Shown piece after piece: positions 52,104-61,153 of a DNA stretch of 64,000 bases (the first letter of the stretch is position 1; the number at the start of each line of letters is the position of its first letter). Under the pieces are notes generated by a model. The model searched no databases, was not told where the DNA came from, and saw only the letters and a list, made by a program, of their open reading frames with translations. The stretch is taken from positions 1,054,001 through 1,118,000 of the forward strand of contig NZ_CP022423.1 of the NCBI RefSeq assembly GCF_002222655.1, given 5' to 3'. This DNA comes from Vitreoscilla filiformis (GTDB lineage: Bacteria; Pseudomonadota; Gammaproteobacteria; Burkholderiales; Burkholderiaceae_C). The translations under genes were made by a program, and so were the position numbers.

Positions 52104-53477
52104 ATGCAAACGAATGGAAATGGAGCGGTGTCACGGCGCCGTTGGTTGGCCTGGGGGTTGGCTGGCCTTGGGGGCAGCACCGTCGGTTCGATGGGCTGGG
52201 CGGGCAGCGGCACGTCCGTGACCTTGCCGCTGGCGCAGACCGGTTTGACCGGGCGCATCGTGGTGATCGGGGGCGGTATGGCCGGCACCACGGTGGCCAA
52301 GTACCTGCGCTTGTGGGGCGGCACCGGTGTACAGGTGACGTTGGTGGAAACCGAGGCGCATTACACCTCGCACATCATGAGCAACCTCGTGCTGAACGGC
52401 AGCCGGGATGTGGCTTCGCTGCGTTACACCCACGATCGCATCGTCAGTGCTTACGGTGTCAAGCGCCAGCGGGGCACGGTCAAACGCATCAACACTGCAA
52501 CGCAGCGCGTGATCCTCACCGATGGCACTCGCTTGCCCTACGACCGGGTGATCGTGGCTCCGGGGGTGCAATTCGATGAAGCCTACGGCCTCACCCAAGC
52601 CGACTACGCCACACGCACGCCCCATGCCTGGCGTGCTGGCGCACAAACCACGCTCTTGCGCCAGCAGATCGCCGCCATGAAGCCAGGGGATGTGTTTGTG
52701 ATGACGATTCCCAAAGCGCCTTACCGCTGCCCGCCCGGGCCGTACGAGCGCGCTTGCTTGGTGGCCGATCACCTCAAACGCCGCTTGGGTGCCGCTGCCC
52801 GGGTGGTGGTGCTGGATGCGAATGCCACCATCCAAGCCGAGCCGGAAAACTTCCACCGGGCGTTCACCCAGATTCATGCGGGGGTGATCGACTACCGCAC
52901 CGATGTCACCGACGTGCAGATCGATCCGCTGACCCGCCGCGTGAGTTGGACAGAGCTCAGTGGCGATACCGTGGATCTTCAAGCGGCGGTGATCAACCCG
53001 ATTCCGCCGCACCGGGCCACCGGCAGCGAGCCCGGGGACTGGCTGGCGCAGGCGGGCGTGATCAACAGCAGCGACGGGCGTTGGGCGGTGGTGGATGTGT
53101 TGAACTACGAATCCACAGCGGTGCCGCGTGTTCACATCATCGGGGACGCCGCACAGTGTGGGCTGCCCAAAGCGGGGCACGTGGCCAATCAAGAGGCCAA
53201 GATTTGCGCCGATGCCGTTTTGCGGGCGTTGGGCCAACGGGCACCCGATCCGGCACCGGTGGCCAACTCGGCGTGTTACTCACCGATCACGGCCAACACG
53301 GCGTCGTGGCTCACGGCGGTGTACCAGTACGACCCGGTCACGCGCAGCATGAAAGTCGCCGCCGACAACGGCAGCACCCTCACTGGCCGCGCCATTGAGG
53401 CCGCGCAGATCAACAGCGCGAACTTTCGCCAGATGCAAGGGTGGTTCACCGCTCTGATGGGCGATACCTTCGCCTGA
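52104..53477 (+). CDS. fccB: Flavoprotein subunit of flavocytochrome c sulfide dehydrogenase
   Basis: A 457-residue periplasmic flavoprotein. A Tat signal (SRRRWLAWGL) precedes the FAD-binding segment IVVIGGGMAGTTVAKYL. The redox-active cysteines of FccB/SQR proteins are present: one in KAPYRCPPGPYERAC and one in GDAAQCGLPKAGHVA. It oxidises sulfide to sulfur/polysulfide. I start at ATG 52104 with GGGAGTG upstream; an in-frame ATG at 52080, overlapping the fccA stop, would add eight residues. Together with sox this gives the cell both sulfide and thiosulfate oxidation. Confidence 0.93.
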   Translation: MQTNGNGAVSRRRWLAWGLAGLGGSTVGSMGWAGSGTSVTLPLAQTGLTGRIVVIGGGMAGTTVAKYLRLWGGTGVQVTLVETEAHYTSHIMSNLVLNGSRDVASLRYTHDRIVSAYGVKRQRGTVKRINTATQRVILTDGTRLPYDRVIVAPGVQFDEAYGLTQADYATRTPHAWRAGAQTTLLRQQIAAMKPGDVFVMTIPKAPYRCPPGPYERACLVADHLKRRLGAAARVVVLDANATIQAEPENFHRAFTQIHAGVIDYRTDVTDVQIDPLTRRVSWTELSGDTVDLQAAVINPIPPHRATGSEPGDWLAQAGVINSSDGRWAVVDVLNYESTAVPRVHIIGDAAQCGLPKAGHVANQEAKICADAVLRALGQRAPDPAPVANSACYSPITANTASWLTAVYQYDPVTRSMKVAADNGSTLTGRAIEAAQINSANFRQMQGWFTALMGDTFA

Positions 53478-53504
53478 ATCGGTTGGAATCGGCGGGGCTG
53501 GTTA

Positions 53505-53522
53505 TATCAGTGAATGCTGATA
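53505..53522. promoter_or_regulatory. Perfect inverted repeat upstream of the SoxH-like gene
   Basis: TATCAG-N6-CTGATA, a perfect 6+6 palindrome in an AT-rich pocket between fccB and the metallo-hydrolase gene, 40 bp upstream of that start. It looks like a dimeric repressor site. The cognate regulator is unknown; the sox ArsR-type protein is a candidate. Confidence 0.45.
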
Positions 53523-53562
53523 GTATTGCGGGCTTTCCTTCTTCTTCTATGTGGAGACTGCC

Positions 53563-54582
53563 ATGCCCTTGCCGATTCCCTCCATGTCGCGTCGAACGGC
53601 CTTGCGTTGGGGCGGCGTGCTGGCCGCAGCGTCCAGCACGCCGCACTGGCTGCCGCTGGCGCGTGCCGCCGATGAGTTCATTCGCGGCCCTGCCGTGCCC
53701 GACTATCCACTCAAGCGCCTGAGCCCACGCGTGGCGATGGTGTGGACGCCAGACGGTTTTCCCACCCCCGAGAACCGGGGCATGATGGCCAACATCACCT
53801 TTGTCCAGACCTCCGAGGGCGTGGTGGTGGTGGACACCGGGGCATCGGTGCAAATCGGGGAAATGGCGGTGCGCCGGCTGCGCACGCTCACCGACCGGCC
53901 TGTGGTGGCCATCATCAACACCCATTACCACGGTGACCACTTTTTGGGCAACCAAGCGTTCGTGCAGGCGTCTGGTGCTGCGCTGCCGATCTACGCTCAT
54001 CCGGTGACGCGCCAGCACATCGCGGGGGTCGAAGGCAACCTCTGGCGTTCGATGATGGAGCGCTGGACGAATGGCGCGACGCTGGGCACAGACGTGGTGG
54101 TGCCCAACCGCGAGGCGGGTCATGGCACCGAGCTGCGTTTCGGTGATACCACGTTGCGCCTGCACCATCACGGCACGGCCCACACGCCGGGTGATGTGTG
54201 TGTGGAGGTGGTGCAAGATCGGGTGGTGTGCGTGGGGGATGTGGCCATGAACCGGCGCATCGCCAATCTCGACGAGGGCAGTTTCTTGGGAACCCTGCGC
54301 ACCTTCGATGCACTGGAGCGCGACACCCGCGCCACGCTGTGGGTGCCCGGCCACGGGGACGCCAGCGCCACTTTGTTGACCGAGCAGCGCGCGTTGTTTG
54401 AAGGCATTTACCGCACGTGTGAACAGGCGGTGAAAGAGGGGCAACCGCTGGAAAGCGCCAAACCGCGTGTGCTGGCCGATGCACGGGTGAAGAAGTTTGC
54501 GCAGGGCACCCAAGGATGGGATGGCAACATCGGGAAGTACATCAGCATCGCCTACTTGGAGGCGGAGAAGGAGGCGTTTTGA
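53563..54582 (+). CDS. SoxH-like exported metallo-beta-lactamase-fold hydrolase
   Basis: A 339-residue protein with a Tat-like signal (MSRRTALRWGG) and a metallo-beta-lactamase fold: NTHYHGDHFLGN is the HxHxDH metal motif, with further ligand histidines in HHHGTAHTPGD and WVPGHGDAS. SoxH-type proteins of this family accompany sox genes and certain quinoprotein systems; their reaction is not established. It follows fccAB with an 85-bp gap and its own upstream palindrome. ATG 53563 has GTGGAG upstream. Confidence 0.83.
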   Translation: MPLPIPSMSRRTALRWGGVLAAASSTPHWLPLARAADEFIRGPAVPDYPLKRLSPRVAMVWTPDGFPTPENRGMMANITFVQTSEGVVVVDTGASVQIGEMAVRRLRTLTDRPVVAIINTHYHGDHFLGNQAFVQASGAALPIYAHPVTRQHIAGVEGNLWRSMMERWTNGATLGTDVVVPNREAGHGTELRFGDTTLRLHHHGTAHTPGDVCVEVVQDRVVCVGDVAMNRRIANLDEGSFLGTLRTFDALERDTRATLWVPGHGDASATLLTEQRALFEGIYRTCEQAVKEGQPLESAKPRVLADARVKKFAQGTQGWDGNIGKYISIAYLEAEKEAF

Positions 54583-55205
54583 GCGCGTTTTTCTGGGACG
54601 AACGTTTTGCCGAGCCGGGCTACAAGTACGGCACGGCCCCGAATGCCTTTTTGCGTCAGCAGTGGCCGATGCTGGCGCTGCCCGCGTCCTTACCGCGTGT
54701 GCTGGTGCCAGGGGATGGGGAAGGTCGCAACGGCGTGTGGCTTGCACAGCAGGGGGCGCAAGTGCAAGCCGTGGACGCGTCAGAGGTGGGGCTGCGCAAA
54801 GCGCACGCTTTGGCCCGGCACACCGGCCCAGAGGTGGCCACCCGCTATGGCACCGAGGTGGCCGATTTGGCGTTGTGGTCACCTGAACCTGGCGCCTGGG
54901 ATGCTGTGGTGCTGGTCTACACCCATTTGCCAAGCCCCCTGCGCCGGACGGTGCATGCCCGTCTTGCCCAAGGGTTGAAACCGGGTGGCGTGCTGCTGCT
55001 GGAGGCGTTTCATCCGGCGCAGTTGGGGTTCAGCAGTGGGGGCCCGCGTGACGCGGACATGCTCTACACCCTGGCCACCTTGCGCGAAGATTTCGCGGGG
55101 CAGCTCGACGAAACCCTGGGCTGGGAAGGCACCATTCACCTGGACGAAGGCCCCGGCCACCAAGGCCCAGCCCATGTGACACGCTGGATCGGGGTCAGGC
55201 GCTGA
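54579..55205 (+). CDS. Class I SAM-dependent methyltransferase (TTG start)
   Basis: A 208-residue methyltransferase with motif I VLVPGDGEGRNGVWLAQQG and acidic post-I residue (VQAVDAS), resembling TehB/thiopurine-like enzymes. Start is TTG at 54579, overlapping the preceding stop (TTTTGA) and preceded by AAGGAGG; the longer frame is a shadow of the SoxH-like gene. Coupled translation with that gene suggests a shared process, perhaps methylation of a sulfur or chalcogen compound, which is conjecture. Confidence 0.78.
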   Translation: MSAFFWDERFAEPGYKYGTAPNAFLRQQWPMLALPASLPRVLVPGDGEGRNGVWLAQQGAQVQAVDASEVGLRKAHALARHTGPEVATRYGTEVADLALWSPEPGAWDAVVLVYTHLPSPLRRTVHARLAQGLKPGGVLLLEAFHPAQLGFSSGGPRDADMLYTLATLREDFAGQLDETLGWEGTIHLDEGPGHQGPAHVTRWIGVRR

Positions 55206-55311
55206 GGCGCGGGCGCACCCGCAAATCACGCAAGACCCGCTCGGCGGTCATGTGGCAGGGGCGGGCCAGCAACACCGCCGCCATGACCAAACGCGCAGGG
55301 CTGCGCTCCCT

Positions 55312-56316
55312 TTATTCGAACGGACGTGGGCGCGGCGTGGCATCCGTGGACGGCGGCAGAATCGGCAGGGCGAACTTCGGCTGCTCGCCAGTCAGCGTCT
55401 TGAGGAAAGCCACGATTTTGGCGTTCTCATCGGCGGTGAATTGTTTGCCCAGTTGCAGGCGGCCCATGATGTCCACCGCTTGGGTCAGCGTTGCGGCCTC
55501 GCCGTCGTGGAAATACGGGTAGGTCAACTCGACGTTGCGCAGGGTCGGCACCTTGAAGTTGAAGCGATCTGCATCTTTACCGGTCACGGCCATACGGCCT
55601 TCGGCAGGGCTGCTGGCCTTGTACGGGGCCACGACGCCCATTTTCTGGAACGAGTTGCCCCCCACCGCTGGGCCGTTGTGGCAGGCCACACAGCCGCTGT
55701 TCTTGAACAGTTGGTAGCCGGCCAGTTCGTCGGCGGTGATGGCCTTCTTGTCACCCTTGAGCCATTTGTCGAAGCGCGAATTCGGGGTGACCAGTGTTTC
55801 TTCAAAAGCCGCAATGGCCTTGGTGACTTGCTCGATGTCGAGGGTGTCTTTTTTGAACACCTTCTTGAACTCGGCTTGGTAAGCGGGGATCGAGGTCAGC
55901 ACCTCAACGGCGAGCTGGTGCGTGAAAGCCATTTCACCTGGATTGGCGATCGGGCCGCCGGCTTGGGCTTGCAAGTCTTTGGCGCGCCCGTCCCAGAACT
56001 GGGCCAAGTTCATGCTGGAGTTGAGCACGGTGGGGGCGTTGATTGGGCCTTTTTGCCAGTTGTGACCGATGGACGTTTTGAGGTTGTCCGTGCCGCCCAT
56101 GCTCAGGTTGTGGCACGAGTTGCAGGAGATGAATCCCGACTTGGACAGGCGCGGTTCAAAGTAAAGCTTCTTGCCCAACTCGACCAGCGCTGGATCACCC
56201 ACTTTGGCGGCTTTGATGGGCTGAATCGGTTCCGGGCTGGCGGCTTGTACCGTGGCCGTGCCCATCGTGACACCGAACACCATCACCGCCGCAGCGGTCA
56301 CCCAAGAGGAACTCAT
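55312..56316 (-). CDS. Dihaem cytochrome c peroxidase
   Basis: A 334-residue periplasmic peroxidase with two haem sites, CNSCH near residue 65 and CVACH near 210, plus a signal ending VQAAS. It reduces H2O2 to water with electrons from cytochrome c. The segment KVPTLRNVELTYPYFHDG is typical of bacterial CCP/MauG. Start at ATG 56314-56316. It is convergent with the methyltransferase gene, with 106 bp between. It may protect the periplasmic Sox/Fcc system. Confidence 0.92.
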   Translation of the reverse strand: MSSSWVTAAAVMVFGVTMGTATVQAASPEPIQPIKAAKVGDPALVELGKKLYFEPRLSKSGFISCNSCHNLSMGGTDNLKTSIGHNWQKGPINAPTVLNSSMNLAQFWDGRAKDLQAQAGGPIANPGEMAFTHQLAVEVLTSIPAYQAEFKKVFKKDTLDIEQVTKAIAAFEETLVTPNSRFDKWLKGDKKAITADELAGYQLFKNSGCVACHNGPAVGGNSFQKMGVVAPYKASSPAEGRMAVTGKDADRFNFKVPTLRNVELTYPYFHDGEAATLTQAVDIMGRLQLGKQFTADENAKIVAFLKTLTGEQPKFALPILPPSTDATPRPRPFE

Positions 56317-56451
56317 GATCACACCTTTATCGCCCGTTGGCAGACGTTGCATTCGCGTACGGCCGGGCTGTCAAACCGTGCGAGTGGCATTTCTGGACGC
56401 TGTCCAAATTGCGGCGTCATTCCATCTTCAAACCGATGGGCCTCGATGGAC

Positions 56452-56539
56452 GATCTCCTCTTGTTTGAGGAAGGTTTGATCACCAACATCACCGCCAGCC
56501 TGATCGGTAACAGCCTCAGCTTCAAGCGCTCAAGGCGCC
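56452..56539 (+). pseudogene. Degraded fragment of a cbbL gene
   Basis: The translated stretch [20 protein letters not shown] matches [20 protein letters not shown] of the intact CbbL downstream (from about residue 111). At DNA level 53 of 60 bases agree over 56461-56520 compared with 57977-58036. The fragment then lacks one C relative to cbbL (ttcaag-cgctcaagg), which breaks the frame. It has no start or stop of its own and overlaps the 3' end of cbbR, whose stop codon lies inside it. Confidence 0.85.
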
Positions 56540-57504
56540 GTGAAAGGAGCGTCTCCCAGGAAGGGCCGGTCGTGCGCAGCCAGCCAGGCTTCGCCTTGCT
56601 CCAAGATGAAATAACGAAACGCCTCAGCCGCCGGTGAAAGCAGTTTGGCTTGCAGATGCACCACGTTCCAACTGCGCATCACGGGCGTGTGCTCCACCGG
56701 GATTAGCAGCAGTTCGCGGGCGCGCAGCTCCAAACCCAAGGTGTGTAGGCTCAGGAAACCCAGGCCCATGCCGGCCATCACCGCTTGTTTGATGGTTTCG
56801 TTGCTGGGCATGACCATGCCGATGTGCGGCTCGATGCGGTGCTCGTGAAAGAACCGATCCATCAGCGCCCGCGTTCCTGAAGCCGCTTCCCGCACCAGCA
56901 AGGGGTGGTGCGCCAGGGCCGATAAAGGCGGATCCCCCTGCGCCAACACCGGATGCCCCGGCGGTGCCACGAACACGTGCGGATGCGCCGCGAATGGCTC
57001 GGCCCGCGTGGCCAACTCACGCGGCGGGCGGCCCATGATCGCCAAATCCACCTCCCCCGCTGCCAGCAGCGCCACCAGCTCCTCGCGGTTGGCACCCACC
57101 TGCAAGCGCAGCTCCACGCCGGGGTGTTCTTCGCGGAAACGCGCCAGCAAGCGCGGCACGAAGTACTTGGCTGTGCTCACCAACCCGACGCTGAGCAAAC
57201 CCGTTTCCAGGCGGCGAAAACGCAGCATGGCGTCGTCCGCGTCCTTCAGTGTGGCCAGCAGGCGCTTGGCGTAAACGAGGAAGTATTCGCCGGCAGTGCT
57301 CAAGCTGACCTTGCGGCCTTGGCGGTCGAACAGCGGCAGAGCGATGGCGGCTTCCAGCTCCTTGACCTGCATGGTCACCGCCGGAGGGGTGAGGTGCAGC
57401 GCCTCGGCGGCACGGGCAAAACTCAAGTGCCGTGCCACTTCGGTGAAGACGCGCAGTTGGCGGAAGGTGATGTTGCGAGTCTGTGATGGGGCAACGAGGG
57501 ACAT
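56530..57504 (-). CDS. cbbR: CbbR, LysR-family regulator of CO2 fixation
   Basis: A 324-residue LysR-type activator: helix-turn-helix in TFRQLRVFTEVARHLSFARAAEALHLTPPAVTMQ (key parts FRQLRVF and AVTMQVKELE) and an effector domain. Position immediately divergent from cbbL and similarity to CbbR make the assignment firm. It would activate cbbLS when metabolites such as RuBP or NADPH signal need. I start at ATG 57502-57504, with AAAGGGGG upstream; the longer frame runs through the operator. Its 3' end reads into the cbbL fragment, so the last residues (DAPFTAP) are derived from antisense cbbL sequence. Confidence 0.93.
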   Translation of the reverse strand: MSLVAPSQTRNITFRQLRVFTEVARHLSFARAAEALHLTPPAVTMQVKELEAAIALPLFDRQGRKVSLSTAGEYFLVYAKRLLATLKDADDAMLRFRRLETGLLSVGLVSTAKYFVPRLLARFREEHPGVELRLQVGANREELVALLAAGEVDLAIMGRPPRELATRAEPFAAHPHVFVAPPGHPVLAQGDPPLSALAHHPLLVREAASGTRALMDRFFHEHRIEPHIGMVMPSNETIKQAVMAGMGLGFLSLHTLGLELRARELLLIPVEHTPVMRSWNVVHLQAKLLSPAAEAFRYFILEQGEAWLAAHDRPFLGDAPFTAP

Positions 57505-57523
57505 GAGGAAACCCCCTTTCAAT

Positions 57524-57568
57524 TTAGTTTTGCTGAATTGGAAACCAACAATTTGTGAATTTACCTGA
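57524..57568. promoter_or_regulatory. Probable CbbR binding sites
   Basis: Two copies of the CbbR-type motif TNA-N7-TNA: TTA-N7-TGA at 57524-57536 and TGA-N7-TGA at 57556-57568, in the 139-bp cbbR-cbbL gap, 32 bp apart (about three helix turns). Confidence 0.6.
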
Positions 57569-57607
57569 GTCATGGGGCTTTCTACAGTCCTGGCATCGCA
57601 GCACTGA

Positions 57608-59113
<1,506 letters not shown>

Positions 59114-59149
59114 GCCACATCCTCCCCACCCGAATCGGAGACACCCGCC

Positions 59150-59587
59150 ATGATGACCAACCCGACCGGCCGGCTCACCCAAGGCCAGTTTAGCTTCTTG
59201 CCCGACTTGACGGACGCGGAAATTGCCGCGCAGATTCAGTACGGGCTGAACCAGGGTTATGCCTGGAGCATCGAGACCACCGACGATCCGCACCCGCGCA
59301 ACACCTACTGGGACATGTTCGGTATGCCCATGTTTGACTTGCAGGACGCGGCTGGCGTGCTGCTGGAGTTGAACAACTGCCGGGCGATGTTCCCGAACCA
59401 CTACATCCGCCTCATGGCGTTTGACAGCACGCGGGGCGTGGAGTCCATCACGATGAGTTTCATCGTCAACCGTCCGGCCAAGGAGATGGGGTTCGGTCTG
59501 GTGCGCCAGGAGGTGCAAGGCCGCAGCTTGCGCTACACCGTCCACAGCTATGCCACCGACCGTCCGGAGACGCAGCGGTATTGCTGA
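59150..59587 (+). CDS. cbbS: RuBisCO form I small subunit (red-type)
   Basis: A 145-residue small subunit of red type: GQFSFLPDLTDAEIAAQIQYGL near the N-terminus and the extended C-terminus (FGLVRQEVQGRSLRYTVHSYATDRPE) that forms the beta-hairpin of red RuBisCO. GGAGAC lies upstream of ATG 59150; a second ATG follows at once. It completes the holoenzyme with CbbL. A dyad terminator-like repeat lies 13 bp after the stop. Confidence 0.96.
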   Translation: MMTNPTGRLTQGQFSFLPDLTDAEIAAQIQYGLNQGYAWSIETTDDPHPRNTYWDMFGMPMFDLQDAAGVLLELNNCRAMFPNHYIRLMAFDSTRGVESITMSFIVNRPAKEMGFGLVRQEVQGRSLRYTVHSYATDRPETQRYC

Positions 59588-59599
59588 CGGCACGGTGCC

Positions 59600-59622
59600 C
59601 CCTCTCCCCTTGTGGGAGAGGG
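59600..59622. terminator. Perfect dyad after cbbS (terminator or dispersed repeat)
   Basis: CCCTCTCCC, loop CTTGT, GGGAGAGGG: nine perfect pairs. No U-tract follows. CCCTCTCCC dyads are a dispersed repeat type in Proteobacteria, so it may serve either as terminator or only as a repeat. Confidence 0.55.
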
Positions 59623-59669
59623 CTGGGGGGAGGGGGAGTCCCTTCACCCACATCACCAGCTTCCCTAGG

Positions 59670-59712
59670 TGAAGCCGCGCGCGATAAATCCAGCCCACCG
59701 CGCGCGATAAAT
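59670..59712 (-). repeat. Prophage right terminus with two transposase-site-like repeats
   Basis: Starts TGAAGC, as does the Mu right end, and contains the 15-bp direct repeat CCGCGCGCGATAAAT twice, at 59675-59689 and 59698-59712 (23-bp spacing, about two helix turns). Mu's right end has comparable repeated MuA sites including CACGATAAAT. Base 59670 is taken as the first phage base; 59665-59669 (CTAGG) would be the five-base target copy. Confidence 0.7.
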
Positions 59713-59755
59713 AACAGGCCAGAGTAGTTGCAGCCTGTGCAATAGATTTGCAGAG

Positions 59756-60610
59756 CTACGGCAGCGCATCCGCCGCACGCGGGGAAATCCACAGCACCTC
59801 GGTGCGTGGTTGTCGCAAAACTCCCACAGCAAAATGCGCCCGCTCCACCCGCCGCCACCCCACCAGCATCTCGTCGTACAGCGCGGACGGGTATCCGGCC
59901 AGCACCACCATCCCCTTGCAGCCCAGTAGCACCTCCAGCAGCTCGACATGCTGTTGCGTGGTCAGCTCATGCCGGTAGCCTGTGTCGGATCGAGTGGAGG
60001 GGACGTAGGGGGGATCGACGAAATGCAGCGTCTGGGGCGTGTCCTGGGCTTTGATCACGGCCAGCGCATCACGGCACTCGATCACCACGCCTTGCAGCCG
60101 ACGCCGGACAGCCACCAAGCTGCGCGGGTACGTGACCCATTCGCCGGCCTTGCCCCTGCCTGACCCCGTGCGGTGCCGCGCGTCGGCAAACGACCGCTTG
60201 CGCGGATCGAACACCGATGCGTGGTGAAACGACAAATAGGCGCGAATGATCGTGCGCTGAGCCGTCACCACCGGATCGGTAGACGACATGAACGCCTGGT
60301 CAAACTCGGCGCGGGCGTAGGGTGTGCGGCGCAGCTTGCGCATCAGCGCTGCGCATTGCATCGGGTCTTGGATGACGCGGAACAGCGACACGATCTCACT
60401 GTCGAGGTCGTTGTAGACCTCAATCTCGCTGCGGGTCTTGCGCATCAGCACGCTGGCCGCGCCACCAAACGGCTCGACGTAAATGCGGTGGGGTGGAAGG
60501 TGCCGAAGCACCCACGGGGCAATCGCCCACTTGCCTCCAAAGTAGCGCAGCACCGCCCGCTTGGGGCCATCAGCGGCCAAGCTGGCCGGTTTGGTTGTCG
60601 TCTGGTTCAC
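59756..60610 (-). CDS. Phage DNA adenine methylase (D12 class)
   Basis: A 284-residue N6-adenine methyltransferase: AdoMet-binding LRYFGGKWAIAPWVL near residue 22, EPFGGAASVLM, and the catalytic HFVDPPYVPS (DPPY) near residue 198. The order matches Dam-like D12-class enzymes. Start is GTG at 60608-60610. It lies between a Com-like gene and the prophage end, where Mu carries mom, so it probably protects phage DNA from host restriction. Its first 41 bp overlap the Com-like gene. Confidence 0.9.
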   Translation of the reverse strand: MNQTTTKPASLAADGPKRAVLRYFGGKWAIAPWVLRHLPPHRIYVEPFGGAASVLMRKTRSEIEVYNDLDSEIVSLFRVIQDPMQCAALMRKLRRTPYARAEFDQAFMSSTDPVVTAQRTIIRAYLSFHHASVFDPRKRSFADARHRTGSGRGKAGEWVTYPRSLVAVRRRLQGVVIECRDALAVIKAQDTPQTLHFVDPPYVPSTRSDTGYRHELTTQQHVELLEVLLGCKGMVVLAGYPSALYDEMLVGWRRVERAHFAVGVLRQPRTEVLWISPRAADALP

Positions 60611-60779
60611 AGAGCCGTCCTCGTTGATGAGTCGCTCTGTGGCGATCGGGGGATTGCGGGATCGTGTCCCTGGTCACGTCGCACATGGTGCCGCATCGCG
60701 GGCATTTGATTTGCACTCGGCCGATAAACCGTGCACGCGCCAGCAGCTTGTTACAGCCGCACCTGATTTCCTCATTCAT
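60570..60779 (-). CDS. Com-like zinc-finger translational regulator
   Basis: A 69-residue protein starting MNEEIRCGCNKLLARARF and continuing QIKCPRCGTMC: two Cys pairs about 19 residues apart, the pattern of Mu Com (IRCKNCNKLL...IRCPRC), which binds the mom mRNA leader and allows its translation. Here it precedes and overlaps an adenine methylase gene by 41 bp. The frame is open 35 codons further upstream, but the Com-type start at 60777-60779 is more likely. Confidence 0.8.
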   Translation of the reverse strand: MNEEIRCGCNKLLARARFIGRVQIKCPRCGTMCDVTRDTIPQSPDRHRATHQRGRLCEPDDNQTGQLGR

Positions 60780-60879
60780 TTTGCAAGCCTGTTGCAATTT
60801 CTGCCACGTAGGCTCCACCTGCTGCGCGCGCAGTAGTGGGGCCTTGGCCGGCTTGCAGCTCCTTCTGCATGACGGGGCC

Positions 60880-60905
60880 GCCACCGGTGCTCCAGCACCG
60901 GTGGC
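60880..60905. terminator. Strong inverted repeat downstream of the tail genes
   Basis: GCCACCGGTGCT and its complement, 12 perfect pairs with a two-base centre, located 14 bp beyond the stop of the small tail gene. No T-tract, so termination is possible but not assured. Confidence 0.45.
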
Positions 60906-60919
60906 AGTCGCCCCACTCT

Positions 60920-61153
60920 TTAAATGTCGATTTCGACGTAGGTCATCCCTGGCGCGCTGCCTTCGATGACGCCGGCGCGCACGAACACCGTAGCGCCGGC
61001 AGCAGGCGCATCGCCTCGGGCCGTGATCCGATCGCCGCCAGGCAGCTCCACCACGGCCACACCTTGGCTCACGCTGACCACCGTACCCACTTGCACCGGC
61101 ACATCCAGTCCCAGCGCGTCGCGCAGGGCGCGATACAGGTTAGGGCTGCTCAT
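60920..61153 (-). CDS. Small phage protein, probably tail/baseplate associated
   Basis: A 77-residue beta-rich protein (VPVQVGTVVSVSQGVAVVELPGG, then ITARGDAPAAGATVFVRAG) that looks like a small OB/SH3-like barrel. It overlaps the stop of the large tail protein by 14 bp (start ATG 61151-61153). No named family recognised; the operon position supports a structural virion role. Confidence 0.6.
   Translation of the reverse strand: MSSPNLYRALRDALGLDVPVQVGTVVSVSQGVAVVELPGGDRITARGDAPAAGATVFVRAGVIEGSAPGMTYVEIDI

Noticed and set aside
55206..55311. GGTCATG/CATGACC inverted repeat between the methyltransferase and peroxidase genes
   Set aside because: Arms are short and far apart with no T-run; not convincing as terminator, operator or gene remnant.
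60780..60884. Upstream 35-codon in-frame extension of the Com-like protein
   Set aside because: It has no Com similarity and a weak start; Mu Com begins just before its first Cys pair, as does the chosen start.
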